A DNA stretch of 64,000 nt from Gadus chalcogrammus (taxonomy: Eukaryota > Chordata > Actinopteri > Gadiformes > Gadidae). The DNA is taken from positions 16,689,897-16,753,896 of the forward strand of contig NC_079414.1 of the NCBI RefSeq assembly GCF_026213295.1, written 5' to 3'. Under the pieces are notes generated by a model, which made no database searches, was not told the origin of the DNA, and worked only from the letters and a program-made list of their open reading frames with translations. The position numbers and the translations under genes were made by a program. Numbering within the stretch: position 1 is the first letter of the stretch; every line of letters begins with the position of its first letter. Shown piece by piece: positions 62,901-64,000 of this stretch.

Positions 62901-64000
62901 TTTGTAGTTTGAGCAAAGTTTTAATGAAATTGCACTCCAGCACAAGCCCTATTCTAGAGCAAGTGAAGAAAAGACAAACATGCACTATGCTGGATGATGG
63001 AGGGCCGAAATAAATTGTAATTTCAAATGGGGTCTATTACCTAAGCATTCTGATATATTTTGCCCTTGTTTCAACCCTTGTGCTCCCCCCTGTCCTCCTG
63101 AGTGCTTTGCAATAGTGGGAAGGAGAGCTTGCATCACCATTTTGATGAACTCCTGCGGAGAAGCCTGATATCATCCTATGCTGCCAAACTTGTTGGCATG
63201 CTTTTATATCATTAAGATGTTTTGATGTTCTACTTATAGTCTGAGCAGTTGCGGTTGAAGATATAGAGAATATCACAGCTTGATGTTAAAATCGTATAAA
63301 TAAAGAACTATCCACTGCGAGATGTTACAAGAACCAAACTCGATATGTATGCAAGGCATCTCAAGAGGGCACTTGTTATGAACGCTAAACTTTCATTGCC
63401 AACTACAATGCAAGTTTCGCGGGGCTCTTCAACAAGTATACTCTGGTAAGTATTTGCCCACTGGAGAGCCGTAGTCCTTTTAGTGGTGATGATGAAGAAA
63501 GGGATTGTGGAAAAGAGAGAACTGTTGATCACATGCTGCATTATTCAGCATTGCCATTGTATGCCTACGGTTGACTTTCTGCGCAAAAGAAGGGATCGAA
63601 GTTGAAGGCTAGAGAGTGCTGTTGTTGTTAGTGGGCTGAATGTGTTGTCTTCTTATGAATCTCTCGCATGAGGAAAAACAACAGAAATAGACTATCATTG
63701 TACATATGTTTACCCCATTTACTGTTCAGTTATCGAGCAGAAACTTTAATTCAAAGTGTTTATGTGCTGTTAGTGTGAGAGTTAGAGTTAGACTCTGTGG
63801 TTCAAACCCGGAACTTCAAACACCCTAGCGGCAAAAGCCACATAAATATGAAGAAAGCTACATACATATGAAGAATGAAGATTAACGCATATTTTGATTC
63901 TTACGGTAAAGCTGTGTATTGCTGGATTCTGTCCTCTACTCTGCTAATAAAACCAAAGTCAATGAATCATCCTTTGAAACGCAGTAAGGAGCAGGTTTTT
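56901..64000 (-). other. Upstream inpp4b intron or flank, part 2
   Basis: There is a GA tract at 56955-56994 and a tRNA-like repeat remnant at about 61075-61135 (ACATTGGGGATCGAACCCAG). Otherwise I see no exon, RNA gene or clear mobile element. Open frames at 57308-57682, 58277-58639, 60595-60891 and 62683-62889 lack recognisable domains, codon consistency or splice context. Confidence 0.6.

Overview
This window looks like a vertebrate, almost certainly teleost, nuclear genomic segment. It has short exons separated by long introns, a 5'-truncated L2-like LINE, tRNA-derived SINE remnants and an exceptional load of (CA)n/(GT)n and (GA)n/(CT)n microsatellites. Such microsatellite density is known from cod-like fishes, so a gadiform is a reasonable but unproven guess. 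There is no prokaryotic gene organisation; most long open frames are translated simple repeats.

The one host gene I can support is inpp4b (type II inositol-3,4-bisphosphate 4-phosphatase), on the minus strand from about 49786 down to 7779. I could place twelve consecutive exons (called E1 to E12 here, in transcript order). All splice phases agree, giving 1791 bp or 597 codons without a stop. They run from the end of the N-terminal C2 region to just before the catalytic phosphatase domain. The C2-encoding exons lie beyond the right end and the CX5R catalytic exons beyond the left end.

Layout, left to right: 1-651 dispersed repeat; 652-5446 minus-strand L2-like LINE with an esterase-type ORF1 and a decayed endonuclease/reverse transcriptase ORF2; 5447-5969 remnant of a short inverted-repeat DNA element; 5990-6510 two tandem units of the first dispersed repeat; 7070-7320 LINE/SINE-type 3' tail; 7779-13805 compact cluster of exons E12 to E8; 13806-49674 large introns with E7 to E1; 49787-64000 upstream intron or flank with no recognised exon.

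The most striking object is at exon E11 (9045-9168). A 39-bp minisatellite made of the last 12 exonic bases plus the first 27 intronic bases, splice donor included, is repeated in tandem. The exon is therefore followed by 18 equivalent GTGAGT donors exactly 39 bp (13 codons) apart, all frame-compatible and with no stop between them. The same exon is preceded, right up to its acceptor, by about 860 bp of transcript-strand (TG)n. Other notable points are a GC-AG intron after E8, a histidine-rich expansion in E8, acceptors whose pyrimidine tracts are microsatellites or a C20 run, complementary (UG)n/(CA)n tracts bracketing E4, two near-perfect hairpins (20561-20621 and 53721-53801) and a diverged tandem duplication in the E3/E4 intron.
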